Source of the DNA: Cerioporus squamosus | Lineage: Eukaryota > Basidiomycota > Agaricomycetes > Polyporales > Polyporaceae | DNA: 10,946 nt | Assembly (NCBI GenBank): GCA_022592435.1 | Contig: JABYQS010000933.1 | Location: forward strand, 1 to 10,946 | Reading direction: 5' to 3' | In this document: piece by piece, positions 1 to 8,632 of the stretch | Layout of the letters: every line of letters starts with the position of its first letter | Position numbering within the stretch: position 1 is the stretch's first letter | Notes under the pieces: model-generated | Told to the model about the DNA's origin: nothing | The model's database searches: none | Seen by the model: the letters and a program-made list of their open reading frames with translations, nothing else | Made by a program: the position numbers and the translations under genes

Positions 1-767
1 AAGATCTGCCAGATCGCAAGATCTCTATATCCAACGATAGCCCACTACTCGCGATAGGGGTTGTGACCGGATGTTGTACCTGTTGGTGAGTGAAGCTGGT
101 TCGAATCGCCATCGATTCTGTTTTCAACCAGTTCAGCATGCCTGCCGCGTCAGAGAAATGGGGAGCCGGCACTGGAACAGCGACGCTTGAACGGAGCACT
201 GTGGGTTGCACCACGACTCGGACAGGAGTCTGTCTAACATCGAGGACCGAGCCCAAGTGCCGTTGTGCCATAAACTTCATGTGCGTACCTTGGCTTGTTG
301 TCGAAGTGGAGTCTAGGAGAAGTCCCGGGAGGCTCTGTGCAGGTAGCAAGTGAATAGCGAACCAAGAGATAAGAGTGAGGCTCGCTGTGTGTTCCTGAAG
401 AAGGACTACGAGTCAGGGTCTAGTCGTGTAGACTGCTCTGATAGAGAACATCATGTCAGGCCCAGAAGTCAAGCTGCCAGGCCCGGCGTCCAAACAGGAT
501 GGGGCTCATGTGGTCAGCTACAGTGGGAGGGTTCCACATGCACCTTCAAAAGGGCTGTCCATTGCAGCATGGCCGCGACTTGATAACATATGTGCGGCAG
601 CGTGGAAACTGTGCTCTCGTGAGGGAAGAGCCTCTGGCAGCAGCACAGCGGGGTTGCATCCTAACGGTACTGTACCAGTGGCTGTCGGCGCGCGTCAGTC
701 AGCTTTGTGAACTTTGGTGCTTTGTCGGGATTGTAGCTTACCAGTTCGAAGCAGCTGAAGAAGTAGA
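1..767. other. Stretch without a supported gene
   Basis: Several short overlapping open frames occur, but none has convincing protein character together with plausible splice sites. The most protein-like start is an ATG at 453 (+), opening MSGPEVKLPG and running 85 codons. It could be a first exon, but I found no partner exon for it. AGATCT occurs twice in the first 25 bases, with a related AGATCG between. I see no RNA gene or mobile element. Confidence 0.5.
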
Positions 768-1069
768 ATGCGATTTAGCTTGCCAAAAGCTGCGAACAAC
801 GAGCACATGCTGCCCGAGTCGGAGGCATTCCGGGCGGAGTCCCACGTGGACGAAAAGAAGCATTCTCCGAGCGGCGAGATCGTTCCTCGACGAGGATAAA
901 TATCTTGAATATCTTCGGAGAGCTCGTCCGCCTCTCGCTGCGCGATTCTGGATGTCTATTCGAGGTTAAGAATCGAGGATGGGTGGAGTACCGGAGAGTA
1001 AACTGGAGCCGGACTCTGATCGAAGAGTATAAGCTTAAGGCTGAGTTCGCACGGTCAATCGAGCACTGA
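768..1069 (+). pseudogene. Small unknown protein, reading frame broken once
   Basis: I do not recognise this family. From the ATG at 768 the frame reads MRFSLPKAANNEHMLPESEA onward and hits TAA at 897-899. The frame one base back stays open across the break and reads INILNIFGELVRLSL, then GWVEYRRVNWSRTLIEEYK, ending at TGA 1067-1069. Both halves have an amphipathic, charged, protein-like composition. One base missing near 890-897 would join them into about 100 residues. An in-frame TGA at 756-758 makes 768 the first possible start. An intron cannot explain the shift because no GT...AG pair of sufficient size lies between the halves. It may be a degraded gene, the last part of a larger lost gene, or an intact gene with a sequence error. 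No neighbour gives a functional clue. Confidence 0.4.
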
Positions 1070-2009
1070 TGGGGAAGGTCAACGTACAACGATATCCGCC
1101 CTGCCTTGTCTTGTTCCACCACTATCGTCCGGATGTACTTGTCCCTGGCTTGTCAACATCGTTCCTCCTTTTCTCCGCGCGGAGTTGAGCCATGTCTCCG
1201 GCAACCTTCTGTATTCCGTTCACCAATACTGCAGTAGGCATCAGCTTACTCCGGTCGTAAACCTCGGACCTATCGCTTTCCTGGCATTCAACGACAATCT
1301 CTTGGCGCAAGTTCTGGTGACCATCATTGGATGCGTAGCAGATCCTGATTCCCGAAGGAGGACAGAACATGTCTTCTCAACTCGCTCTGAAACAGTATGT
1401 AGTCCCGGCCCTCGGGGTCGACTCTCCTCAGGCTCGATGTGACCTCATGGGCCAACCGACGGGTTGCAAGCAGGAACGACCTCCGACGGAAGGATAATCC
1501 TCCTGACACTGTTCCGACTGTAGCTGGGTTACCAACTGCAACGCAGATTCAGCCGGAAAAGCGCCAGTTGCCCACGCGTCGAGTCTCATTCGCGTGCGAG
1601 GTAAGCAAGCGTGCGCAGACGTTGCGTTAGCAGTCGCTGATCCATGCTACTAGGACTGATATGGCCCTCTCTAGGTTGTTTATTCCCTCGCCCACCACCT
1701 GCTGCCCATCACGCACTGTGTCAGCTTCTACAGTGACCATGAAGGTGCTTTCCAAAGAACACGTCGCGGTCCTGGCGGAAGCCTATCACACGGCTTCGTG
1801 CTCGAGGATGCCCCATTGAATGCGGTATGCCTTCCTGATGCCGAGAGATTGACCGTTTCCATTACCCTGCTGCCACTTCCGATAGTCCAGCGGGCGCATG
1901 CGCTTTGTCCGTATCGCGATACTCGTGACCGCGTACCTGTACGGAAGAAGCGCATCCTCTATTCCATACGAGCCGTCTGTCTATCCGCCTTCCACTCTCC
2001 TGCACGGAA
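1070..2009. other. Unresolved stretch with coding-like fragments on both strands
   Basis: No complete gene can be built here. On the minus strand two frames look protein-like: 1509-1324 contains VDPEGRDYILFQSELRRHVL, and 1370-1122 contains HQNLRQEIVVECQESDRSEV. They overlap in different frames. On the plus strand an open frame from 1439 could be spliced at GTAAGC (1601) to the CTCTCTAG acceptor (ending 1674). It would continue in frame as VVYSLAHHLLPITHCVSFYS to a TAA at 2017-2019, overlapping the TATA box of the next gene. The two readings use opposite strands, so at least one must be wrong or a relic. I infer gene debris rather than a working gene. Confidence 0.3.
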
Positions 2010-2014
2010 CTCGC

Positions 2015-2020
2015 TATAAA
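2015..2020 (+). promoter_or_regulatory. TATA box of the GH18 gene
   Basis: A perfect TATAAA lies 95 bases upstream of the ATG at 2110. It is followed by a leader (about 2050-2096) that is almost entirely pyrimidine on the coding strand, rich in CCTC and CCTT. TATA plus a CT-rich leader is a common core-promoter layout of strongly or inducibly expressed fungal genes. Transcription would start around 2045-2060, leaving a 5' untranslated region of about 50-65 nt. Confidence 0.65.
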
Positions 2021-2109
2021 GCCCTCCGTCACCGCCTCCCGGACACCACGGGCATCTCCCGCCTTCCCCTCCTCCCCGCCGGCCTTCTCCCCTCGGACTG
2101 CTGCCCACG

Positions 2110-3065
2110 ATGGTTGCGCACGCGATCGCGAACCGCGTCGTCATGTACTACCAGACGCAGTACCGGAACGACGTATACGTGTCCCCGCTCCCTCTCATCG
2201 GCTACGTGACCCACCTCCTGCTCGCCGCGTTCCACCTGAACATGGGCCACGTCGGGCCCGACATCGTCCACCTGAACGACTTCCCGCCCAGCGACCCGTT
2301 CTTCGCGCCCATGTGGCCGGACATTGCGGCGCTGCAGGGCAACGGCACGAAGGTCATCGGCATGCTCGGCGGCGCGGCCCCGGGCACGTACGACTGCCTG
2401 GTGGACAGCCTCTTCGACACGTACTACCCGCCGCTGCGGGACGTGATCAGCACGTACAAGCTGGACGGCATGGACCTCGACGTCGAGCAGTCCGTGTCGC
2501 CCGCGACGATCACGCGGCTCATCCGCACGCTCAAGGCGGACTTCGGCGAGGACTTCCTCATCACGCTCGCGCCCGTCGCGTCCGCGCTGACCGAGGGCGG
2601 GAACCTGTCCGGGTTCGACTACGTCGAGCTCGAGGCGAACATGGGCCCGCAGATCTCGTGGTACAACGCGCAGTTCTACTCGGGCTTCGGCACGTTCTTC
2701 CCCGAGGACCAGTACGAGCAGATCGTCAACTACGAGCGGGGCATCGACCCCTCGCGCGTCACTGCGATCGTCCTCACGAACCCGTCGAACGGCTTTGGCT
2801 ACGTCGCCCGGAGAACGTCGTCACGAGCATCCAGAATCTCATGCAGGAGTACGGCACGGAGTGGGGCGGCGTCGGCGGCTGGGAGTTCTTCAACTCGCTG
2901 CCCGACGACAGCCGGCCGGAGCAGTGGGCGATCACGATGAAGAACGCGATGCAGGTCCAGAAGGCGAAGATGGAGGCGAAGCAGAGAGAGATAGAGGCGC
3001 GCGAGGCCGAGGAGCGCTCGGTGGTGCGATCAAGGGTGTTCAGGCCGTCCGCGAGGGAGAACTGA
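2110..3065 (+). CDS. Glycoside hydrolase family 18 protein (chitinase-like), one-base frameshift
   Basis: Family 18 enzymes cleave beta-1,4-linked N-acetylglucosamine (chitin or the chitobiose core of N-glycans) by substrate-assisted catalysis. The frame from ATG 2110 carries the hallmark DxxDxDxE motif as DGMDLDVE at residues 119-126, with E126 the predicted acid/base. Also visible are a barrel strand with MLGG at 85-88, YNAQFYSGFG at 185-194 (the usual strand-6 Y/N-QFY region), and GGWEFFNS near the C-end with the conserved strand-8 tryptophan. After A233 the frame is lost in the C run at 2807-2809. One added base would continue as PENVVTSIQNLMQEYG to TGA 3063-3065, giving about 318 residues. 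The last 35 or so are highly charged (KAKMEAKQREIEAREAEE), probably helical. There is no signal peptide, so the product is probably intracellular or unconventionally secreted. No intron is apparent. Exact substrate (chitin versus glycan) cannot be told from sequence. The gene is intact if the frameshift is a sequencing error, otherwise a recent pseudogene. Confidence 0.85.
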
Positions 3066-3471
3066 GAACAAGGCGTCGTCCTGGTGTAACATATATTCTA
3101 CTTCGGGTTCTTGGGGTTCATAGCTGCCATGAACGTGTGAGCGCCGCAGCGTCAGCCTCCCAAAGACACGCAAGATCGCCACTGACGGGGAAGTTCTTCC
3201 ATTTGTCCTCGCTAATTGGCGATTGTGACGACGTCCGAAGCGTTCCCTGCGTATCTCGGGCAATGTGTTTCGATTGCATTTGACTAGCCACGAACTGGAA
3301 CAACCGTTGAGGTGAGCATACTTGTATCGTACAACTTCTGGTATCGTACATGTATCTGAGATTGCTAGGACGTCAATGACAACAACGAAAAAGGGGTATC
3401 AGCAGTCCGTGCATGAACTGGGTCTGAAATCAACTGTGAAGAGGACAAGAGAGAACGACAAACGTACAATG
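3066..3471. other. Convergent 3' intergenic region
   Basis: This stretch lies between the stop codon of the plus-strand GH18 gene and that of the minus-strand gene, so it should hold both 3' untranslated regions and poly(A) sites. No convincing gene is seen. A 10-bp direct repeat, GTATCGTACA, occurs at 3324-3333 and 3341-3350. Its meaning is unknown. Confidence 0.55.
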
Positions 3472-4858
3472 TCAGCATATAATACAATCCGACCCGGGCG
3501 GGGCTAATTTCGCCTCAAGTCTTGCGATCAGCGAGCCATCGCTCTCGAGGTAGGGACAGCCACTATACAGACTATCAGCGCCACAATTCCGGCAGTGCAG
3601 TGAGCTACGTCAACTCACTTAAACTGCAACCCGTGCGCCAGCGAGTTCTCCTCCAGAAGGACCACCACCATGCCCGAGTCAACGTGCGGGCCCCTAGCGT
3701 TCGCAGTCAGCTGGTCGCGCGCCTTCAGGCGTATCTCTATGGGTGGCCTGGCTTTGGCCTCGGAGCTATCCGAGTCGCCTGAGGAGAGAATAGCTTCGAG
3801 CAGGGATGTCGGCGGGCCGCTGCTCGAAGTCGATGCCACTGATGGTCGCCCGCGGGCGCGAGGGTCCTCGATCATCAGCCGGGAGTCAATCCAGGTGGGC
3901 GGACTGTGGGGGAGGAGTGCAAGCTTGACGGCCCAGCTGCCCTGTTTGACGTGGCGGTGGTGCCCCAGCCTCCTATCCCAATGATCGCCCGCAACGATGA
4001 AGCTGAGCTCCCACATGCGCCCTGTTACGCGACTCTCCGTCAGCCGGAGAAATTTACGAGCAGTGAGAGAGGGACGGCACCTTTCGCGATGAACTCGACC
4101 CGGACGCACTCCGAGATGCGCATCCGCTTCTGGAACGCCGGGATCTTCATCTTCACGATGAACGCGCCCTCGTCTGCCTTCACATCCTCCACCTCGACCT
4201 CGTCCAGCGGGATGTTCCCTCCCAGTATGAGCTCGTCTTTGGCCGAGAGGGGCGAGAAGGCCGGGGAGCGCCGCAGCTTCTGGAAGAGCGTGTGGTCGCA
4301 CGTGTGGAGGCAAGCGAGGCGCAGCTCCTCGACGGTCGCGTCCGTCAGAGGCGCGGCATGCGAGAGGATGGCGGAGACGAGGTCTGGATCTTCGGGTCGT
4401 GGAGGGAGGGCGGGACGGTTGACGATGGCCCAGTAGAGGGGTGTGTGCCCTTCGACGCTCTTCTCTTGCAGCAGGGAGGACAGAGAGAGATCGTACGTTT
4501 TGCATGCGTCTGCGCAGCTCTCCAGTACTCCCAGCGCACCCTGTGCGTCGCCCTGCCTGACGAGGTCCCGTAACAGGCCGAGGACAGTCGTGCGGACTTC
4601 CTTGGCTGCCTTCGAGCTTGGACCGAAGGTGAACCACGAGTTGCCCCCGCGTTTGACGCCTCGTTTGCCCGGCCCTGAGATAGATCCGGGGGTACCTGGA
4701 GAAGTAGGTGGGGTGCCGGTGGGAAGGGGACTGGACGGGCCTGCTTTCTCGTCTCGCGGCCGCGGTGGGGGAAGCACACCTTCTAGCGCATCGTACGAAG
4801 GAGGCGCGTCTTGAATCTCAACCTCATCTCCTGGTAGTTGTTGCTTGTCAATAATCAT
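3472..4858 (-). CDS. Unknown 423-residue protein: PPxY motif, ankyrin-like segment, CaaX-like C-end
   Basis: Function unknown; I rebuilt the gene from sequence. Exon 1 is 4858-4081, exon 2 is 4021-3619, exon 3 is 3562-3472. Introns are 4080-4022 (59 nt, GTGCCG...AACAG, branch-like CTGAC) and 3618-3563 (56 nt, GTGAGT...TATAG). Phases agree throughout and the total is 424 codons including the stop. The 36-nt alternative with donor GTAAAT at 4057 breaks the frame. Features in order: PPSY at 19-22, a possible WW-domain (Rsp5/Nedd4-type) ligand; a Pro/Ser/Gly-rich disordered stretch at about 28-75; helices and an ankyrin-like core with GHTPLYWAI at 137-145; a probable beta-rich region from about 215 containing RMWELSFIVAGDHWD just after residue 260; and a second disordered stretch. 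The protein ends DCIIC, a plausible prenylation (CaaX) signal. I infer a membrane-tethered adaptor. The sequence upstream holds no clear alternative start. Confidence 0.75.
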
Positions 4859-5577
4859 ATCTAGAGCCGAGTCTCTGCTTCACCGCAGATAGTGCTTAGA
4901 GGATACAGACTTCAGAGACCATGACTCTGATGCTAACCTGATCGCCGCGGAGTGAACTACCAAGGCCAAGGAACTAGGAAGTAGCCAACCGTTAAGGTCA
5001 GCGGTCCCGATAGCTTTTGAGCTGTAGTTGGACTGCGGGGAAGTGACATATATGACAGCGTTTGCAAACGGGGCACTGCGGCCGCGCTGCGTATGCCAGT
5101 GGCCGGCGGGGCCGTGCGAATCTAATCTAATCTCTCCGTTCCTGATGACTCCGCGTAATTACCCTCAAATACTTTGACCCGGGACATGGGCGTAAGTACT
5201 GTACTTGTACACCTGCCGGAATACTTTCTCCTCAACTACGACCAGCGAGGAACCGCCTCGTATCCAGCCGCCACGCTATGCACGGGAGTCCCGGCACCTC
5301 ACGACCCTCTAGCCAATAAGTCCAACCAGCAACCTGTGAGGGAACGCACTGGCCATTGAACGTGCACGGACGAGAGCTATGTACATCGGCAACCCAGGAA
5401 GACCTGGATGTCTCCGGTACGCGTTGGGCAGGGTGTCCGGTATGCCGACTGACTGAGTGAGAACCCGCTTGCGATGGATGACTGCAGTCCTGGGCGGTGA
5501 GAGTGGCCAGGATGATGATCCCAAGGCCTAAGGCGTACAGAGGCGAGACGATGCGTCCTGTGCAGGGCCCAGTAGCA
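4859..5577. other. Intergenic region, probable promoter of the PPxY/CaaX gene
   Basis: About 720 bp without a supported gene; the short open frames look random. It should contain the promoter of the minus-strand gene starting at 4858 and the 3' end of the gene to its right. Visible elements are a TATA-like CATATATG at 5048-5055 (about 190 bases upstream of that ATG), a perfect 10-bp palindrome GTTTGCAAAC at 5060-5069, and three tandem copies of AATCT at 5119-5133. All are weak evidence taken singly. Confidence 0.45.
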
Positions 5578-7690
5578 TCAACACTTCAAGGACTCCCTTG
5601 ACGCCGAGCTAGGAGCCGCAGTCGCACTGTCGGCAGAGGTGCAGCCGGTGGCGGACGAAATCGCGGAAAAGACGGGCGAGGGGAGCTGGGAAGACGAGGC
5701 AGACATGCTTGGTTCGCTGCTGGCTCTGATCACTTGCGCGAGGAGGTCCCTGATGTTATAAGACTGATCAGCTACCGCCGACACGCGAGACGATGCATCC
5801 AGACGTACCTCGAGAGCACGTCGATGTCGATCTTCTCCACTGCGGCAAGGTCTATTTCGAGGCGTTTCACAGGACTAGACGACCGGCTGCAGTGCGTGGA
5901 GGGACCAGGGTCGGAGTCCTGCTTAGTTTCGGGCACTGGTTCGTCCTCGCTGTCGGGCTGCGTGGACCGGCAACGAGGGTAGGTATTGAGCCTCAGTCTC
6001 AGCGTCAGCGGATGGAGGCATCGCTACGAATGACGACCATGAATGCTACGTACGATAGACAAAGCCACTTGAAAGAGAGGGAAGGAGCGAGGAATATGTC
6101 CTTTTGTTGGGCAAGACGTTCATATTGGCGACAGGCAGCGTGAATACTGTAGTATATACGTCAGGACGATGATACGTGGACATACGAGGAACTCACATCA
6201 CGAGCCCTTTGAGAATGGAGAGTCCGAAGAGATCAATGTCAATCCTGGAATTCATCGGCAGACGATTATCCCTGTGACTTACACGCAACGTAACATAATG
6301 ACTACAAGCGAGGATCAGCACCCGCACTTCCCAGCAAGTAAGGACTACATACCCGACGAGCAAGGGCTTCCGGAGCATGAGTAATTAGCGCGACTCTCGA
6401 GGGCTTGAGGGGTCCATGTACTCACGACTCCAGTTGCGCAAAGCAAGAAAGATGGGCTGTCACATCCCCGCTCAGCAAGAACGCTATTATAATTATCTGG
6501 ACCGGACGTACAGAGATGATAACGGAGGATAGCCAGAAGACAGCTAGGCTCATCGTGCCGCCTGTGCCCATCTTGGCCGACCAGCGATGCAGGATGTTCC
6601 TCTTCGATTGCGTACTCGGTCTTGTCCCGGAGTGACGATCTCCCGCACCGAGCGTTTTGAGCGTGCTGAACGTGAAGACGACAGTGGAGAGGCATAGCGC
6701 TTGCAGACTGCAGTTAGACGAGTAACCATGGCGGGAACGACATCATCTCACTCACTGACGGAGACCAGGGCGACATGTGAGTCTCCTACGTAAGCCTGGT
6801 CGATCCTGAAGAGCTCTGAAGAGGAGGACACGTGTGAGCCTGCGAGCATGAACGAGAGCCTTCATGGCGACGCACCAAGGCCTATGGAGATCGTGAGCAC
6901 GATCAGCGAAAGTGCGGTGAGACTCCAAATCATGGAGTTCCGCCATAGCGTGTTTCTGTCACCACATGAAAGTACAAGTCAAAGGGAGTTCAGAGAGGGA
7001 TCAAGCTCGACCGGACCTACACGCGTAACAAGAATATTGTGAACGCAAACACTAGGGAGATGAGGCGCAGTATCTAAATATGGCGGCCAACCGAGGGGCA
7101 AAGGAAGGAGTTGTTAGCAAAACAGCGCTCTTGCAGAAAATCCGCCCCGGAAATAGACGTACCAATGCCGTCTTGCCGAGAGTCTGTGTATATACAGATT
7201 TGCCGCGTCGATATGAGACGAGACGTTGGTCAACCAGCCGCACCCCAGCAATCGCGAGGACACTCACCTGGGCGAAGCCGAACGGGAAGGCACACGCGTA
7301 TATCATCTCGCAGAATACGGATGCCACGGATAGGTACTTGCAGGGCAGGTATAACGCGAGTATACCCCACAGTCTTCTCCGTATGCAAAGAAGATCGGCG
7401 GGGACCTTCGAGACCGCAAGCCAACTTTTGCGCCAAATGTTGCACGCCGCATGAGAGACCAAGGACCGGGTGGGGCCGGGGAGAGGATGGTAGTAGGTGA
7501 GCATACTGAACTGAGAGAACATGGTATAAGACCCACAGGAATGCGCCGCCGAATAGTTGGACAACGGTGACCATGATAGCTGTCCTCAATCCTCCTCGTT
7601 TCGCGCCTCCTTGTATCGGATGAGAATCGAGTACTCACACAAATCCTCTTGTACATCCTCGGGAAATCCAGTTAAAAACGGGTCGGACAT
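5578..7690 (-). CDS. Multi-pass membrane protein, DUF6533-like, many exons; middle junction unresolved
   Basis: I recognise the layout of the basidiomycete DUF6533-type integral membrane proteins, whose function is unknown. Proposed exons: 7690-7639, 7579-7507, 7424-7268, 7183-7163, 7073-7021, 6955-6876, 6815-6756, 6699-6512, 6456-6426, 6366-6197, 6146-6054, 5991-5809, 5749-5578. The N-terminal part starts MSDPFLTGF, then a first membrane segment (VQLFGGAFLWVLYHVL), then CIRRRLWGILALYLPCKYLS, resembling the DUF6533 R-x-W...Y-L pattern. Next come FAFTIFLLRVNTLWRNSM and a hydrophobic helix LTALSLIVLTISIGL, then LSTVVFTFSTLKTL. Phases agree from the first exon through 6512 and from 6366 to the stop, but the two blocks do not join in frame at 6456-6426. 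The 21-nt exon and the 82-89 nt introns around it are the weakest calls. The C-terminal part has further hydrophobic helices, then a Ser/Asp/Glu-rich tail ending at TGA 5580-5578. About 440 residues overall. Possibly frameshifted, or two adjacent related genes. Confidence 0.55.
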
Positions 7691-8632
7691 GATGAGTCGT
7701 TGACGCTTGAGATTGTTGTACGTTAATCGGGCTTGAGTGCGCGGGAGCGGAGGAGCGTGAAGGGTGACCAGTGAACGTCAGTATTTCTGACTGGACCGAG
7801 AGTCTGTCGAGAGAGCGGGGTACAAAGGAGCGACAAGCGACAAGCTCAAGCAGCCCACCCTGGCGGTCGAGCGACCATGCAGGGATATCGGGGTCAAGAG
7901 AGTGACGGAAGGAGGAAAGGAAGGAGGCCTCTGCAAGGAAGCGGTTGCATCATAAAAACAGACTCTGGAGTCTGGAACAAGACACATGTCCGAGACCGAG
8001 AACTTCATTAGTCTGAAGTTCAGACATACCTTCGCTTAGCGAACAAACATAGATTCGCGCTGGCTGGACTGCGTCAAGGTCATGACAAAACTGCGACCGG
8101 AGATTTCATGTCATGATGCGTGCAGTCGGCGCGCGACAACGCGGAAGTTGCAAGCAGGCCAACACGCATTGACCGTGCCAGTTACGGCGAGTAGGCCTGC
8201 TGGTAACGCCAGTCCTCCTTCGCACAGAGAACGATGAGTCCACATAGACCATGGCGTCCCCAGAGGTGCTCGTGAGGATGTCACTGGGATGCCTAGCCGT
8301 ATTACGGTGGAGGTCGGAGATGGTGGACGTCCGAGAAGCGGTTGCCTTGATGCCACAAGCCGACCCGGATGCGTACTGGCGCCGGCATGGTGGCGTCTCG
8401 AATATCACCGGTCTCTCCGAGTCCTCCTTAGATCCTTTCTGCTTCCAGTTGCTCTTCAGAGTCAGACAGACATGCCAGTGAGTGACTACACCGTGACATC
8501 GACGTACGTACTAATCAACAATCTGTATAGCATACTGGAAAGTCTTCGGACCCTAGCGCGGGCCCTTGAGTCCTCAACGTACCGGACAGCCGGTCTAACA
8601 ACAAAGGTATCAGCGCAACAAGCCCGGCCGGC
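7691..8632. other. Intergenic region with no supported gene
   Basis: About 940 bp between the P450 stop codon (8633) and the membrane-protein start (7690), both on the minus strand. Frames on both strands at 8106-8408 are open but I could not tie any to a family or to splice sites. The part nearest 7690 looks like promoter and leader sequence. Two short perfect inverted repeats lie here: AGACTC-TG-GAGTCT at 7960-7973 and GTCTGAA-G-TTCAGAC at 8011-8025. They could be transcription-factor sites or chance. Confidence 0.5.
7907..7958 (-). promoter_or_regulatory. Candidate promoter of the membrane-protein gene
   Basis: On the minus strand TTTTTATG (7958-7951) is a TATA-like element. It is followed within 25-50 bases by an unbroken 21-nt pyrimidine tract (7927-7907), a layout common upstream of fungal transcription starts. 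It would give a leader of about 200 nt before the ATG at 7690. That leader would contain a short upstream frame of ten codons (ATG at 7878-7876, TGA at 7848-7846). Confidence 0.35.

Noticed and set aside
109..118. GGTTCGAATC, resembling the T-arm of a tRNA
   Set aside because: The flanking bases do not form the five-pair T-stem and no acceptor or anticodon arm fits around it.
1898..2209. Open frame beginning MRFVRIAILVTAYLYG, which looks like a signal peptide for the GH18 protein
   Set aside because: It is out of frame with the enzyme, a TATA box lies between them, and the only AG before the ATG is inside the TATAAAG sequence, so no sensible splice joins them.
2313..2807. Long open frame overlapping the GH18 gene in a second frame
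   Set aside because: Arg/His/Gly-rich shadow caused by high GC at third codon positions. Only its part after 2808 is real.
2809..2940. Continuation of the GH18 frame after the break (ARRTSSRASRI...)
   Set aside because: It lacks family character. The conserved GH18 C-terminal sequence is in the neighbouring frame.
3324..3350. Direct repeat GTATCGTACA twice, considered as a target-site duplication or the start of an array
   Set aside because: Only two 10-bp copies 17 bases apart, with no element between them; chance is sufficient.
4080..4637. Upstream half of a 340-residue minus-strand frame
   Set aside because: It is a shadow of exon 1 of the PPxY/CaaX gene. Only its part from 4021 to 3619 is a true exon.
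5119..5133. AATCT three times in tandem, considered as a telomere-like or microsatellite tract
   Set aside because: Too short, and not the TTAGGG type expected of basidiomycete telomeres.
7111..7500. Plus-strand open frames opposite the membrane-protein gene
   Set aside because: Antisense shadows; the splice signals and hydrophobic segments are on the minus strand.
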